A stretch of DNA of 64,000 bases from Halobacillus faecis (GCF_007991335.1 NZ_BJYD01000002.1:40484-104483); one strand, 5' to 3'; shown: positions 37,621 through 47,276, numbered from the stretch's first letter. Notes: generated by a model not told the origin, from the sequence alone. Made by a program: numbers and translations.

Positions 37621-37628
37621 TTGTCGAA
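37621..37628 (+). promoter_or_regulatory. Possible Spo0A box upstream of spoIIB
   Basis: TTGTCGAA matches the last eight positions of TTTGTCRAA. It lies 80 bases before spoIIB, an early sporulation gene. Such a short match can be chance. Confidence 0.25.
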
Positions 37629-37707
37629 GACCTACTGACAAATTTCAGCGTGGTTTTTAAAACTCCTGTGATAGGGTGGGAACAAACCTTGCAGGAGTGA
37701 TCAAACC

Positions 37708-38520
37708 ATGGATTCCAAAAATAAGATCTCCATCTCATTTCGGAACGAACATCAGCAGGAAACGAAACATGAGGTTGTTCGGACACAAAAGGAACAAGCC
37801 GCAGCAGTTGAGGAAGATAAGGAAGATGAACGTCCTGCAACCCGGGTGTACCACATTCCTTTTAAAAAGAAACGCTTTTCTTCAACACCAGTCAGGCCGT
37901 TAATCACAACAGCTTTGACCGCCCTTTTTGTCAGTCTTGGGCTTGGTTTCTTGCTGCTTCGTATGTTTGTGTCTTTGACAGATTCTTCTACGACAGGAAC
38001 GGAAACCGTGCCAGTGTCTGGTGAGGGGAACACAGGTACAGAAGTGGTCGCTTCTCAAGAGGAGCCCATGTCTGATCTTCCAAGTGGTCCTACGCAGACG
38101 TTTGATACGTATATCGTTCAAGCAGGGGCTTTTTCCACAGAGGGAAAAGCGAATGAATGGAAGAGCAAACTGACAGCTCTCCTTGTACCCTCCATCGTCT
38201 GGCAGAGGGATGGGCAATATTATTTATTTGTTGGGAGTGCAGCGAATAAACAGGAAGCCGATCAGATTGCTGGACGTCTTGCGGCAAAGAGCATTGAAAC
38301 CTATGTGAAACCCTTTGTTGTAACGATTGAAAAAGAAATTCCGCAAGAACTGGTTACTCCGATGGAGACACATGCAATGAAAGATTTTTCCGAAAATCAA
38401 AGAAAAAAACTCATGGATGAAGTGGGTGAGAATACATCACTTGGACAAGCTTTGAATGAATGGGAATCTCAGGATGATACCAATATCAATTGGTTAAAAG
38501 TTGCTCAATCATTAGAATAA
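37708..38520 (+). CDS. spoIIB: SPOR-domain septal protein SpoIIB
   Basis: In B. subtilis SpoIIB helps localise the engulfment machinery at the sporulation septum and thin septal peptidoglycan. The 270-residue protein has a cytosolic charged N-terminus, one membrane segment (about 65-90) and an extracytoplasmic SPOR domain (about 130-205; DTYIVQAGAFSTEGKANEW ... YYLFVGSAANKQEAD) that binds denuded glycan. Position directly before maf, after the prepilin peptidase block, matches B. subtilis. ATG 37708 follows CAGGAGTG. Confidence 0.88.
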   Translation: MDSKNKISISFRNEHQQETKHEVVRTQKEQAAAVEEDKEDERPATRVYHIPFKKKRFSSTPVRPLITTALTALFVSLGLGFLLLRMFVSLTDSSTTGTETVPVSGEGNTGTEVVASQEEPMSDLPSGPTQTFDTYIVQAGAFSTEGKANEWKSKLTALLVPSIVWQRDGQYYLFVGSAANKQEADQIAGRLAAKSIETYVKPFVVTIEKEIPQELVTPMETHAMKDFSENQRKKLMDEVGENTSLGQALNEWESQDDTNINWLKVAQSLE

Positions 38521-38550
38521 GGAATACACCACGTGATATTCTAAGGAAAA

Positions 38551-38582
38551 AGGAGTTTTCTTAACGGGAAACTCTTTTTTTA
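38551..38582 (+). terminator. Terminator after spoIIB
   Basis: An 8-bp stem GAGTTTTC/GGAAACTC (38553-38560 with 38567-38574) followed by a T run. Confidence 0.8.
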
Positions 38583-38683
38583 TATCTTTTTCTTGTAGAA
38601 GATGGTTCTTTCTATAATCTACTGTCTCATGGAAATCTTGTAGAATAGAACGAGCCCCATGTGTAGAGAGGATGAGGTTTGGG

Positions 38684-39250
38684 ATGAAGCGCTTAGTTTT
38701 AGGATCACAATCCCCAAGAAGAAAAGAACTCCTTGAGCTTGCAGGCTTTGAGTTTGATATCCGCCCTTCGAACGCTGAAGAAGTGATCGAGGAAGGGATG
38801 TCACCCGAAGAAGCCGTTCTTCACTTGGCAAGGGTAAAGGCTGAAAACGTAAAGGTTGATGAGAGTGAGGTGTTGCTCACTTCGGATACTGTCGTTGCTT
38901 TGAATGGTGAAATTTTAGGGAAACCTAAGGATGATCAAGAAGCAAGGTTGTATCTAAGAACATTAAGTGGTACGACACACAAGGTATATACGGGAGTTTG
39001 TTTAAAGACAAACCAATCCGTGGATCTGTTTTATGTCCAGACAGAAGTGACCTTTTACGCGTTGTCAGAAGAAGAGGTTGATGCCTATATACGGACAGGA
39101 GAGGTTTGGGATAAGGCAGGAGGATACGGCATCCAAGGGAAAGGGTCCTTGTTTGTTGAGAAAATTAATGGAGATTATTACAGTGTAGTCGGTTTGCCAC
39201 TGTCACGGGTCGCACGTGAACTTAAGAGGTTAGGCATCTTCCCTGAGTGA
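38684..39250 (+). CDS. maf: Maf-like nucleotide pyrophosphatase
   Basis: Maf proteins hydrolyse modified or canonical nucleoside triphosphates, mainly dTTP and UTP, and are linked to septum control. The 188-residue protein has the signature SQSPRRKELL at the N-terminus, LTSDTVVALNGEILGKP and DKAGGYGIQGKGS. I chose ATG 38684 because it matches the family start; ATG 38672 would add four residues. First gene of maf-radC-mreBCD-minCD. Confidence 0.95.
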   Translation: MKRLVLGSQSPRRKELLELAGFEFDIRPSNAEEVIEEGMSPEEAVLHLARVKAENVKVDESEVLLTSDTVVALNGEILGKPKDDQEARLYLRTLSGTTHKVYTGVCLKTNQSVDLFYVQTEVTFYALSEEEVDAYIRTGEVWDKAGGYGIQGKGSLFVEKINGDYYSVVGLPLSRVARELKRLGIFPE

Positions 39251-39292
39251 TTCCTTCTTGCGTGGGGACTTAGAAGGAAAGGATGCGAATCA

Positions 39293-39982
39293 TTGACTCA
39301 AACAAGTGTAATGATTAAAGATGTTCCGAGACAAGACCGGCCGAGAGAACGGCTGATTGAGCTCGGAGCCTCTCATTTATCCAATCAAGAACTTTTCGCT
39401 ATCCTGTTAGGAAGTGGAACCAAACGTGAGTCTGTCATGGAGCTTTCCAACCGGCTTCTTGTCCATTTTGAAGGGATCATGCTTCTGAAAGATGCCACGA
39501 TTGAAGAACTGACAGCTATCCGGGGGATTGGATCTGCAAAAGCGGTTCTGCTCCTGGCATCGATTGAATTAGGGAAACGAATGCAGAAGATGAAACCTGT
39601 GGAACGTTATATGATTAGAAGCCCGGAAGACGGGGCGGATTTTATTATGGAAGAAATGAGAGATTTAAAGCAGGAACACTTCATTTGTTTGTTTTTAAAT
39701 ACGAAAAACCAGGTCCTCCATAGACAAACCATCTTTATCGGCAGCTTGAATGCTTCGATTGTCCATCCTAGAGAGGTGTTCAAAGAAGCGGTGAAAAGGT
39801 CTGCCGCCTCCATCATATGCGCCCACAACCACCCTTCCGGAGACCCGACTCCATCACAAGAAGATATCCAAGTGACACGCAGATTGAAAGAATGCGGAAA
39901 GATGATTGGCATTGAATTATTGGATCACCTTGTCATTGGTGATCGCAAATTCATTAGCCTTAAAGAAAAAGGCTATTTGTAA
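39293..39982 (+). CDS. radC: RadC-like JAB-domain protein
   Basis: The 229-residue protein has an N-terminal helix-hairpin-helix (IEELTAIRGIGSAKA) and a C-terminal JAB/MPN domain with the metal motif HNHPSGDPTPSQED, typical of RadC/YsxA. A DNA-repair role was proposed but not upheld for the family. Start is TTG 39293 behind AAGGAAAGG. It lies between maf and mreB, as in B. subtilis. Confidence 0.94.
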   Translation: MTQTSVMIKDVPRQDRPRERLIELGASHLSNQELFAILLGSGTKRESVMELSNRLLVHFEGIMLLKDATIEELTAIRGIGSAKAVLLLASIELGKRMQKMKPVERYMIRSPEDGADFIMEEMRDLKQEHFICLFLNTKNQVLHRQTIFIGSLNASIVHPREVFKEAVKRSAASIICAHNHPSGDPTPSQEDIQVTRRLKECGKMIGIELLDHLVIGDRKFISLKEKGYL

Positions 39983-40033
39983 CACTATCTATTTTTGTGG
40001 ATTTTTCGTATAATTAAATAGATGAAAAAGAAA

Positions 40034-40064
40034 AAGCGCCATTTATAGGATTTTCTTATAAATA
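40034..40064 (+). terminator. Hairpin between radC and mreB
   Basis: Stem AAGCGCC-ATTTATA with TATAAAT-A-GGCGCTT (40034-40061), one bulge. The tail CTTCTAATC is weak. An upstream TATAAT (40009-40014) lacks a matching -35. Confidence 0.5.
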
Positions 40065-40144
40065 GGCGCTTCTTCTAATCATGATTCTATATAGATGCCT
40101 AACCCCCGTTGATAGGAAAACGGGTTTTAGAAAGGAAGATATTA

Positions 40145-41185
40145 TTGGGGATTTTTGGATTCTCTCAAGATTTAGGAATTGATTTGGGCACTGCCAATAC
40201 ACTTGTCTTTTTGAAAGGAAAAGGGGTCATTGTCAGAGAGCCTTCTGTTGTTGCCAAAAATACACAAACCGGTGACATCGAAGCTGTCGGAAATGATGCA
40301 CGAAATATGATCGGGCGTACGCCAGGTTACATAAATGTTATCCGACCGATGAAGGATGGCGTGATTGCCGATTATGATACGACTGCTCAAATGATGAAAT
40401 ATTATATAAAAAAGGCGTTAAAAACGCGTTCCTCTTTTGCAAGTAAACCGAATGTCATGGTCTGTGTACCCTCAGGCATTACGATGGTTGAAGAGCGTGC
40501 GGTCATTGATGCGACGAAACAGGCGGGAGCAAAAGAAGCTTATCCGATTGCGGAACCGTTTGCGGCAGCGATCGGTGCAGGCCTTCCTGTGTGGGAACCA
40601 ACCGGAAGCATGGTCGTTGATATTGGTGGTGGCACAACAGAGGTGGCGATTATCTCTCTTGGTGGAATCGTTACAAGCCAGTCCATCCGTGTTGCCGGAG
40701 ATGAGATGGATGACAACATCATTCAGCATGTACGCAAGAAGTACAATTTGATGATTGGTGAGCGGACGGCTGAAGAAGTGAAAATGGAATTGGGTGGAGC
40801 AGGAGAAGTCTCCGAAGTTGACGAAATGGATATTAGGGGACGGGATTTGCTCAGTGGTTTGCCGAAAACCATTACAATCCAAAGTGATGAAATAGTAAGT
40901 GCTATGAAAGATACGATTGATTCAATTATTGAAACGGTCAAGAACACGTTAGAAAAAACACCTCCAGAACTGGCAGCGGATATTATGGAGCGCGGGATTG
41001 TCCTTACCGGGGGAGGCGCCTTGCTAAGGAACATCGATACAGTCATCAGTGAAGAAACGAACATGCCCGTATTTATTGCCGACAATCCACTTGATTGTGT
41101 GGCGGTTGGAACAGGGAAGTCTTTGGAGTATATCCATCATTTCCGTTCCCAGCCGAATGTAGCAAGCCGGGCGAAAATGGAGTAG
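40145..41185 (+). CDS. mreB: rod-shape-determining protein MreB
   Basis: MreB is the actin homologue that organises lateral wall synthesis. The 346-residue protein has the phosphate-1 motif [13 protein letters not shown], the phosphate-2 motif [12 protein letters not shown] and the adenosine motif [14 protein letters not shown]. The start is TTG 40145, with AAAGGAAG upstream, giving MGIFGFSQD; an in-frame TTG at 40109 would add 12 residues without a site. Confidence 0.97.
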   Translation: MGIFGFSQDLGIDLGTANTLVFLKGKGVIVREPSVVAKNTQTGDIEAVGNDARNMIGRTPGYINVIRPMKDGVIADYDTTAQMMKYYIKKALKTRSSFASKPNVMVCVPSGITMVEERAVIDATKQAGAKEAYPIAEPFAAAIGAGLPVWEPTGSMVVDIGGGTTEVAIISLGGIVTSQSIRVAGDEMDDNIIQHVRKKYNLMIGERTAEEVKMELGGAGEVSEVDEMDIRGRDLLSGLPKTITIQSDEIVSAMKDTIDSIIETVKNTLEKTPPELAADIMERGIVLTGGGALLRNIDTVISEETNMPVFIADNPLDCVAVGTGKSLEYIHHFRSQPNVASRAKME

Positions 41186-41196
41186 TTTAACTCGTT

Positions 41197-42078
41197 ATGC
41201 CTTCGTTATTTCGTAGAAAAAGACTGATGATTGTATTAGTAGGATTTATCGTACTCGTAGCATTGATTGGCTTTTCAATCCGTGACCGTGATTCGTTAAG
41301 CACACCTGAAAAATTTCTACAGGATTCGATCGGTTGGATGCAAACCGTCTTCCATAAACCGGTCAGTCTTGTAGACAATACCATTGAAAATATTCAAGAC
41401 ATGTTTGGTGTTTATGAACAAAACGAAGTATTGAAAGCAAGGCTTTCTGAATACAAAGGTGTCATTCAGGAAAACCAAAGACTTCGTAGTGAAATTGATG
41501 AACTACAGCAAACATTGGATAAGTCCGATAGTTTGAGTGACTATTCTCCCGTGCAGGCAACGGTGATTGCAAGAAGTTCAGACCGTTGGTTTGAGCAGAT
41601 GACCATTAACAAAGGAGAAGAGCACGGCGTTGAAAAAGATATGGCTGTCATGACAAGTGACGGCCTAATCGGGAAAATTAAGTCCGTTGGGGCTTTTCAT
41701 TCCACCGTTCAACTCTTAAGCGGGTTCGATCGTTCGAACAAAATTTCTGCTTGGGTCGTTCGGGAGGATCAGGATGAAGCTTTCGGTCTGATTGAAGGTT
41801 ATGATGATGAAACGGGGCGTCTATTGCTAGAGGAGATTAAGCTTGATGAAGAGCTCAAGCCGGGCGACACGGTCATCTCTTCTGGATTAGGAGGCGTTTT
41901 CCCGAGCAACTTGAGAATTGGAACGGTCGAAGAAGTCGTCAATGATCAGTTTGGTCTGACACAAACCGCTTATGTAGAACCGTTTGCCGATCTGTTTGAT
42001 ATCAACCATGTGATGGTAGTGGATCGTACAGCAGAAACGGTAGATCCGGAACCTGAACAGGAGGAAGAAGCATCATGA
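41197..42078 (+). CDS. mreC: rod-shape-determining protein MreC
   Basis: MreC is the bitopic membrane scaffold that links MreB to wall synthases. The 293-residue protein has one membrane segment (about 8-26), a coiled coil (about 70-110) and the beta-rich extracytoplasmic core (ATVIARSSDRWFEQMTINKG, GLGGVFPSNLRIG). The acidic tail EPEPEQEEEAS ends the protein, and the mreD start overlaps its stop. Confidence 0.96.
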   Translation: MPSLFRRKRLMIVLVGFIVLVALIGFSIRDRDSLSTPEKFLQDSIGWMQTVFHKPVSLVDNTIENIQDMFGVYEQNEVLKARLSEYKGVIQENQRLRSEIDELQQTLDKSDSLSDYSPVQATVIARSSDRWFEQMTINKGEEHGVEKDMAVMTSDGLIGKIKSVGAFHSTVQLLSGFDRSNKISAWVVREDQDEAFGLIEGYDDETGRLLLEEIKLDEELKPGDTVISSGLGGVFPSNLRIGTVEEVVNDQFGLTQTAYVEPFADLFDINHVMVVDRTAETVDPEPEQEEEAS

Positions 42079-42602
42079 GTCGATACTTCATTGCACTCCT
42101 ATGTTTGTTTTTCTTGATCATGCAGGGGATGGCCATGAGTATGCTGCCAGCTAATCTTGTTTACTCTGATTTGCTGATGACCCCGCATTGGATATTGATT
42201 TTCCTTCTGATTATTGCGATTTTCTATGACAAGGACGATACGTACAATGCTGTCTGGTATGGTCTTGCTTTCGGCTTATTGATTGATGTCGTCTACACGG
42301 GCGTGCTCGGGGTATATATGGTTACATATACCTTGATCATCTATACCATACATGGTTTAAACAAGTGGCTGCACGCCAATTTTTTTGCGGCATCCTTATT
42401 GGCTGTCGTCGGAGTGGCTTTAGCTGATACGATGCTTTATATCATTTATTCATTCGTACAAATTACATCCATGACTTGGGGAGATTACGCTCTATTGAGG
42501 CTGCTGCCGACCTTGGCAGCGAATATGATTTTCTTTATCCTCCTCTATCCACTCGTGAAGGAAAAAGTGTATGCCTGGGGAGAAGAAGTGAGCAATATCT
42601 AA
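42075..42602 (+). CDS. mreD: rod-shape-determining protein MreD
   Basis: MreD is the polytopic membrane partner of MreC in the elongation machinery. The 175-residue protein has about five membrane segments and the family features PHWILIFLLIIAIFYDK and YGLAFGLLIDVVYTG. The start overlaps the mreC stop by four bases. Confidence 0.94.
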   Translation: MSRYFIALLCLFFLIMQGMAMSMLPANLVYSDLLMTPHWILIFLLIIAIFYDKDDTYNAVWYGLAFGLLIDVVYTGVLGVYMVTYTLIIYTIHGLNKWLHANFFAASLLAVVGVALADTMLYIIYSFVQITSMTWGDYALLRLLPTLAANMIFFILLYPLVKEKVYAWGEEVSNI

Positions 42603-42640
42603 TCTGGTGGAAATGTTTGAGGTTTGAGGTGAAAGAGCCT

Positions 42641-43327
42641 ATGGCTGCTAATGTACAAAAGGTGATGATTAAAGGAACAAGAGACGGTCTGACCTTGCAT
42701 TTGGATGATCAATGTTCCTACTCATCCCTTTTAAAAGAATTGCAAAACCAATTGTCAATGAACGGACTGACCGATGAACATCCGATGATCCGTGTGACGA
42801 TCAAGCTTGGCAATAGGTATTTAAATGAAGAACAAAAAGAAAAGCTCACAGAGGTTGTCCGGGAAAAACAAAAACTCGTGGTGGAAAAAATCGAGTCAGA
42901 CGTTTTGACGAAAAAGGAAGCTCTTGAGTGGAAAGAGAATACGGAAATCACCCCTGTCGCTAAAACCGTCCGGTCTGGGCAATTAGTTGAAGTCAAGGGA
43001 GATCTGCTTTTGATTGGTGATGTGAATCCCGGAGGACAAATCAAAGCCACGGGCAACATTTTTGTCATGGGAAGTTTGCGTGGAATTGCTCATGCAGGAT
43101 TTGAAGGGGATACGAATGCGGTTATTGCATCCTCCTACATGCAGCCGAGCCAACTAAGGATCGCCGATCAATTAAGCCGGTCACCGGACTATGAATCTGA
43201 GGGTGTGTATATGGAATGTGGATTCATTGATGAGTCCATGGAAAAAATTCGTATCGATCGAATTCAAGAGGTTGTAAAAAAGAGACCGGATCTGGTTAGT
43301 TTTGAAAGGAGAATGATCAATGGGTGA
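42641..43327 (+). CDS. minC: septum site-determining protein MinC
   Basis: MinC inhibits FtsZ polymerisation away from midcell and is recruited by MinD. The 228-residue protein has an N-terminal domain (KGTRDGLTLHLDD) and the C-terminal beta-helix (GDVNPGGQIKATGNIFVMGSLRGIAHAG) that binds MinD. ATG 42641 fits the family; a GTG four codons upstream is possible. The frame stays open back to 42476 inside mreD. It overlaps minD by eight bases. Confidence 0.95.
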   Translation: MAANVQKVMIKGTRDGLTLHLDDQCSYSSLLKELQNQLSMNGLTDEHPMIRVTIKLGNRYLNEEQKEKLTEVVREKQKLVVEKIESDVLTKKEALEWKENTEITPVAKTVRSGQLVEVKGDLLLIGDVNPGGQIKATGNIFVMGSLRGIAHAGFEGDTNAVIASSYMQPSQLRIADQLSRSPDYESEGVYMECGFIDESMEKIRIDRIQEVVKKRPDLVSFERRMING

Positions 43328-44117
43328 AGCGATAGTCATTACCTCTGGAAAGGGAGGAGTCGGAAAAACGACAACTACTGCGAACCTGGGGACCGCTTTG
43401 GCCTTGCAGAATAAGAAGGTGTGTCTCGTTGATACTGATATCGGTCTCAGAAATTTGGATGTCGTGATGGGGCTTGAAAACCGCATCATCTATGACATTG
43501 TCGATGTCGTAAACGAACGCTGCAAGACGAAACAGGCCTTAATTACGGATAAGCGCTTTGATTGCCTGCATTTGCTTCCAGCGGCCCAGACATCAGATAA
43601 ATCAGAAGTGACTCCAGAAGCGGTCAAGGCCATTGTTCAGGAACTAAAGCAAGAATACGATTATGTCGTCATCGATTGTCCTGCCGGGATTGAGCAGGGG
43701 TATAAAAATGCGGTCGCAGGTGCGGATAAGGCGATTGTCGTTACGACTCCTGAAAAATCAAGCGTCCGTGATGCAGACCGAATTATTGGACTTTTGGAGC
43801 AAGAAGAAATGGAATCTCCGAAGCTTGTAATCAATCGGATCCGGAATCACATGATGAAAAACGGGGACATGCTTGATGTGGACGAAATTGTCAATGTCCT
43901 GTCTATTGATCTACTCGGCATCGTTATTGATGATGATGCGGTCATAAAAGCATCCAATAGTGGCGAGCCCGTGGCCATGAAACCTAATTCCAAAGCTTCT
44001 CTTGCTTATCGAAACATTGCTAGAAGAATTTTAGGGGAAACGGTACCCCTAATGAAGCTTGATGAAGAACGAGGTGTTCTAGCGAAAGTGAAGAAATTCT
44101 TCGGCATGCGCACGTAA
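43320..44117 (+). CDS. minD: septum site-determining ATPase MinD
   Basis: MinD is a membrane-binding ParA-type ATPase that positions MinC. The 265-residue protein has the deviant Walker A GKGGVGKTTT near residue 10, VDTDIGLRNLD, the YDYVVIDCPAGIE switch II and a C-terminal amphipathic helix (GVLAKVKKFFGMRT) for membrane attachment. It ends the mre-min operon. Confidence 0.97.
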   Translation: MGEAIVITSGKGGVGKTTTTANLGTALALQNKKVCLVDTDIGLRNLDVVMGLENRIIYDIVDVVNERCKTKQALITDKRFDCLHLLPAAQTSDKSEVTPEAVKAIVQELKQEYDYVVIDCPAGIEQGYKNAVAGADKAIVVTTPEKSSVRDADRIIGLLEQEEMESPKLVINRIRNHMMKNGDMLDVDEIVNVLSIDLLGIVIDDDAVIKASNSGEPVAMKPNSKASLAYRNIARRILGETVPLMKLDEERGVLAKVKKFFGMRT

Positions 44118-44127
44118 CGATTGTTTT

Positions 44128-44158
44128 ACCTGTCACATCCTGTGGCAGGTTTTTTTAT
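44128..44158 (+). terminator. Terminator of the mre-min operon
   Basis: A 10-bp stem with one G-U pair (44128-44137 with 44141-44150) followed by TTTTTT. Confidence 0.85.
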
Positions 44159-44165
44159 TTTGAAT

Positions 44166-44194
44166 TAATAAACCACCTCCTTGTCCCATAGACT
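44166..44194 (+). promoter_or_regulatory. Candidate sigma-E promoter of spoIVFAB
   Basis: TAATAAA (44166-44172, five of seven to KMATATT), a 14-base spacer and CATAGACT (44187-44194, close to CATACAnT). spoIVF is sigma-E-dependent in B. subtilis. Confidence 0.45.
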
Positions 44195-44225
44195 GATAGA
44201 AAAAGACGTAGAGAGGGGTTTGGTT

Positions 44226-44993
44226 GTGAAAAAGAACATTCGTGATGTACGCAAGAATATAGCGGATCGAAAAAAGAGAAAGATGCATCGTCAGGGGACA
44301 AGCCCGCCTGGAGGTTTCTCTCCACCACAGGATGAAGAAATGCATGGCTATCCCCCACTAGTTAACGGCTATAGCCATAAACCAGTAAAGAAAGAAGAAC
44401 CGACAAGTGCAACGAGCCGTATAGGCATGCAGGTGTTTTTTGCGGTTTTACTGTTTGCCGTTGTTGCTTTAGGAAAAAATACAGATCTCGCAGTTGTTAA
44501 AGTGCCAGGGGATTGGGCGGCCAGCCAAATGCAGGAAGAATTTCCTTTTGCTAAAGTAACCGCATGGTACAGCGACCGTTTCGGAGATCCTTTACAGGTC
44601 ATTCAACCCGAAGATGAAACGGGTCAGGAACCTCTCGCAATGCCGGTGAATGGTACGGTGACGACCTCATTCCAAAATGACGGAAAGGGAATCATTTTAA
44701 CGACGGAAAATGGATCTCAAGTAAAAGCGGTGCGTGAAGGGACCGTCATTTTTGCAGGTAATGACCCGGAATCAGGAAAGACCGTCGTCTTACAGCATGA
44801 AGATGGAACGAAAACAACGTACGGATATTTATCATCCATCGATGTCCATTTATATGAACATGTCCAATCACAAATGGATTTGGGGTCCGTGAAAGCGGAA
44901 GAGGGGCAGGCCGCAGAGTTTTTCTTCGCTATCGAAAAAGACAATACATTTTTAGATCCAGTACAGGTGATCAAAGTGAATGAAGGTCCTTAA
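44226..44993 (+). CDS. spoIVFA: stage IV sporulation protein FA (SpoIVFB regulator)
   Basis: SpoIVFA scaffolds and inhibits the SpoIVFB protease in the outer forespore membrane until the SpoIVB signal arrives. The 255-residue protein has a basic cytosolic N-terminus, one membrane segment (about 65-85) and a C-terminal M23/LytM-like domain (about 145-245). The metal-binding HxxxD and HxH residues are missing, so the domain is non-catalytic as expected. GTG 44226 follows GAGAGGGG. It overlaps spoIVFB by 14 bases. Confidence 0.93.
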   Translation: MKKNIRDVRKNIADRKKRKMHRQGTSPPGGFSPPQDEEMHGYPPLVNGYSHKPVKKEEPTSATSRIGMQVFFAVLLFAVVALGKNTDLAVVKVPGDWAASQMQEEFPFAKVTAWYSDRFGDPLQVIQPEDETGQEPLAMPVNGTVTTSFQNDGKGIILTTENGSQVKAVREGTVIFAGNDPESGKTVVLQHEDGTKTTYGYLSSIDVHLYEHVQSQMDLGSVKAEEGQAAEFFFAIEKDNTFLDPVQVIKVNEGP

Positions 44994-45837
44994 GTTTCAC
45001 GACTATATCCATATCCACCCCCTCTTCTTTTTGCTCGCTCTTTCAGCTTTGTTGACAGGAGCCATCTATGAATTCGTCGTTTTGTTTTCTATAGTCATTG
45101 TTCATGAACTGGGCCATTTCCTTATGGCCAAACGGTTCGACTGGCGCGTGGAAAAGATGGAAATCTGGCTGTTCGGCGGGGCAGTCGTGAGCGAAGAACA
45201 CAACACAAGGCCCTTCCGAGAGCAGGTGCTTGTGGTCCTGGCGGGTCCATTCCAGCATTTGTGGATCTTTGTTCTGCTTCTAACCATTCAATTCATCATA
45301 GGTGTTCATCCTTTATTAGACGCCGCCTTCTTTTATAATGGAGTCATTTTTCTATTCAACATGCTCCCTGTTTGGCCGTTAGATGGTGGGAAGCTGCTCT
45401 TTTATTTATTGAATCGTTTGTTTGCATTCAGGGTGAGTTTGGTGGTTACTCTTAGCCTATCTCTCTTTTTCATGGTAAGCGCTGGATTCTGGATGTTTAC
45501 GGAAGGACGATGGACGTTAGCCGCCATCCTTCTGACCGCCTTTTTATTCATTGAAAATGTCCTCGAGTGGAAAAGGAAATCTTACACAATGATGCGATAT
45601 CTTCTTTATTGTACGTATCAGGACAGGGAAAGATTAAAGGCTAAGTACGTCAATGTTCATGAAGAAACGCTCGTTCGTGATGTCCTGAAGAACATTCACT
45701 CCAACAGGCGCCACAAGTATGTATTGAAACATACGAATCCTTTCTATATAGTAGATGAACAAGAGTGTCTCCGGGCTTTCTTTGAACAAAAGAAGCCCCA
45801 TTTAAAAGTGCGGGACATTGCTGAAATCGCTATATGA
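44980..45837 (+). CDS. spoIVFB: pro-sigma-K processing intramembrane protease SpoIVFB
   Basis: SpoIVFB is a site-2-type metalloprotease that cleaves pro-sigma-K in the mother cell. The 285-residue protein has the zinc motif HELGH at 42-46, the third-ligand region NMLPVWPLDGGK and about six membrane segments. The C-terminal 80 residues form a CBS-like domain that senses ATP. It is translationally coupled to spoIVFA. Confidence 0.95.
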   Translation: MKVLKFHDYIHIHPLFFLLALSALLTGAIYEFVVLFSIVIVHELGHFLMAKRFDWRVEKMEIWLFGGAVVSEEHNTRPFREQVLVVLAGPFQHLWIFVLLLTIQFIIGVHPLLDAAFFYNGVIFLFNMLPVWPLDGGKLLFYLLNRLFAFRVSLVVTLSLSLFFMVSAGFWMFTEGRWTLAAILLTAFLFIENVLEWKRKSYTMMRYLLYCTYQDRERLKAKYVNVHEETLVRDVLKNIHSNRRHKYVLKHTNPFYIVDEQECLRAFFEQKKPHLKVRDIAEIAI

Positions 45838-45848
45838 TGAGGGATGAC

Positions 45849-47276
45849 ATGAGACAATTACTATTACATACAAAGGCAGCTGAAAAATCGGGAGTGGTCA
45901 TTGAAAATGGGGAAATCCTTGAATATGTGATCGACCGGCCCGGTGCTGAAAAGCTCACGGGCTCTATTTTTTTCGGAAAAGTAGAACGGGTGGAACAAGG
46001 ATTGGCCGCCGCCTTTATAGATATAGGAGAGGGACGCTCAGGTTTTCTGCGGAAGGAAATGATCCCTTGGTGTGAAGGGAAATTATCAGCGGCATTGAAT
46101 GTAGGACAAAGGGTTATTGTTCAAGTGATCAAGGATCCTGTTGGGAGCAAAGGTGCTCAATTGACCGCTGACGTGACTTTGCCAGGACTGTACACAGTCT
46201 ACCAGCCTTTTGCTCAAGGGAAGGTTTCTATTTCTCGAAAGCTTGAGAGCGAGAAAAGAGCTGAGGTCGAATCATGGTTAGAGAAGGAATTGAAAAGTGC
46301 TGAAGGTTGTATCATCCGGACGGCAGCTGGAGGCGTGGACCCCGAGACGATTATTGAAGAGCTAAGAGGGCTTAGGGATGAGTGGAAAACGTTGGATGAG
46401 AGAAAGAAAAATCCAATCGGCCGCTTATGGAGTGAGCCGAACATCCCAGATGCATTGATTCGTAAATTTCCAGCGACTACCATTCAGGAAGTGCTCATTG
46501 ATGATGCGAGCACATCTAAGCGTTTAAAGGAGAAGTTTCCTTCGTTGGCAGAACGCATACGCTGGGAAAATGATGTGGAAAGAAAACTGCCTGTTTCCTT
46601 GTCGCGTCTCCAGGAACAAATCATTACTCCTCTTGTTGAGTTGAACAATGGGGTGAGCTTAGTCATTGAAGAAACAGAAGCCATGACAGTGATCGATGTC
46701 AACAGTCATAAAGTTAAAGGGCGGTCCTTTTCAAACTCCCAGGCTCTTGATGTCAATATCCTTGCTGCAAAAGAAATTCAAAAGCAGGTACGTTTAAGAA
46801 ATCTATCCGGCATCATTCTTATTGATTTCATTTCAATGAAAAATGAAAACAATGAGAAACAGCTCATTTCAGAAATGAGGAGGCTGGTGAAAGACGATCC
46901 TACGAAAACGAATGTGTTCGGGATGACAAGGTTAGGGCTTATGGAAATGACGAGGAAGAGGGAGAACGACAGCCTGAATTCTCAATTAGCCAATTCCAGG
47001 GAAGTGAGTTTTACAGATGAGACGGCCGTTTATCGTTTAGAAAGAGAGCTTCTTCAAAAGAGAGAAGCGGAGGCCTTGATGATCGCGGTGCATCCGACGG
47101 TTATGGATTGCAAAAAACGATTGCTTTCTGAGCCGATTTCTAGTAAAATTCCACAGGAGCTGTTTGTTAGGCAGGATGCTGACATCTCTGGCTATCAAGT
47201 AGAGCTTGAAGGGTCTTTAGACATGATCCGGGAAGCTGTTCAGCGTCGCGGATATCATGTTGACAACTTGTTTTGA
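45849..47276 (+). CDS. rng: ribonuclease E/G family endoribonuclease
   Basis: Predicted 5'-end-sensing endoribonuclease for rRNA and mRNA processing. The 475-residue protein has an S1-like region (GSIFFGKVERVEQGLAAAFI, GEGRSGFLRKEMI) and the catalytic stretches MTVIDVNSHKVKG and IILIDFISMKNENN. The second Asp of the usual DFID is Ser, and the CPxC zinc-link that dimerises RNase E is absent. B. subtilis lacks this gene at this locus. I prefer ATG 45849 behind GAGGGATG; ATG 45834 overlaps the spoIVFB stop. Confidence 0.87.
   Translation: MRQLLLHTKAAEKSGVVIENGEILEYVIDRPGAEKLTGSIFFGKVERVEQGLAAAFIDIGEGRSGFLRKEMIPWCEGKLSAALNVGQRVIVQVIKDPVGSKGAQLTADVTLPGLYTVYQPFAQGKVSISRKLESEKRAEVESWLEKELKSAEGCIIRTAAGGVDPETIIEELRGLRDEWKTLDERKKNPIGRLWSEPNIPDALIRKFPATTIQEVLIDDASTSKRLKEKFPSLAERIRWENDVERKLPVSLSRLQEQIITPLVELNNGVSLVIEETEAMTVIDVNSHKVKGRSFSNSQALDVNILAAKEIQKQVRLRNLSGIILIDFISMKNENNEKQLISEMRRLVKDDPTKTNVFGMTRLGLMEMTRKRENDSLNSQLANSREVSFTDETAVYRLERELLQKREAEALMIAVHPTVMDCKKRLLSEPISSKIPQELFVRQDADISGYQVELEGSLDMIREAVQRRGYHVDNLF

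Noticed and set aside
42476..42640. Upstream extension of the minC frame
   Set aside because: It lies inside mreD and adds 55 residues unrelated to MinC; ATG 42641 fits the family length.
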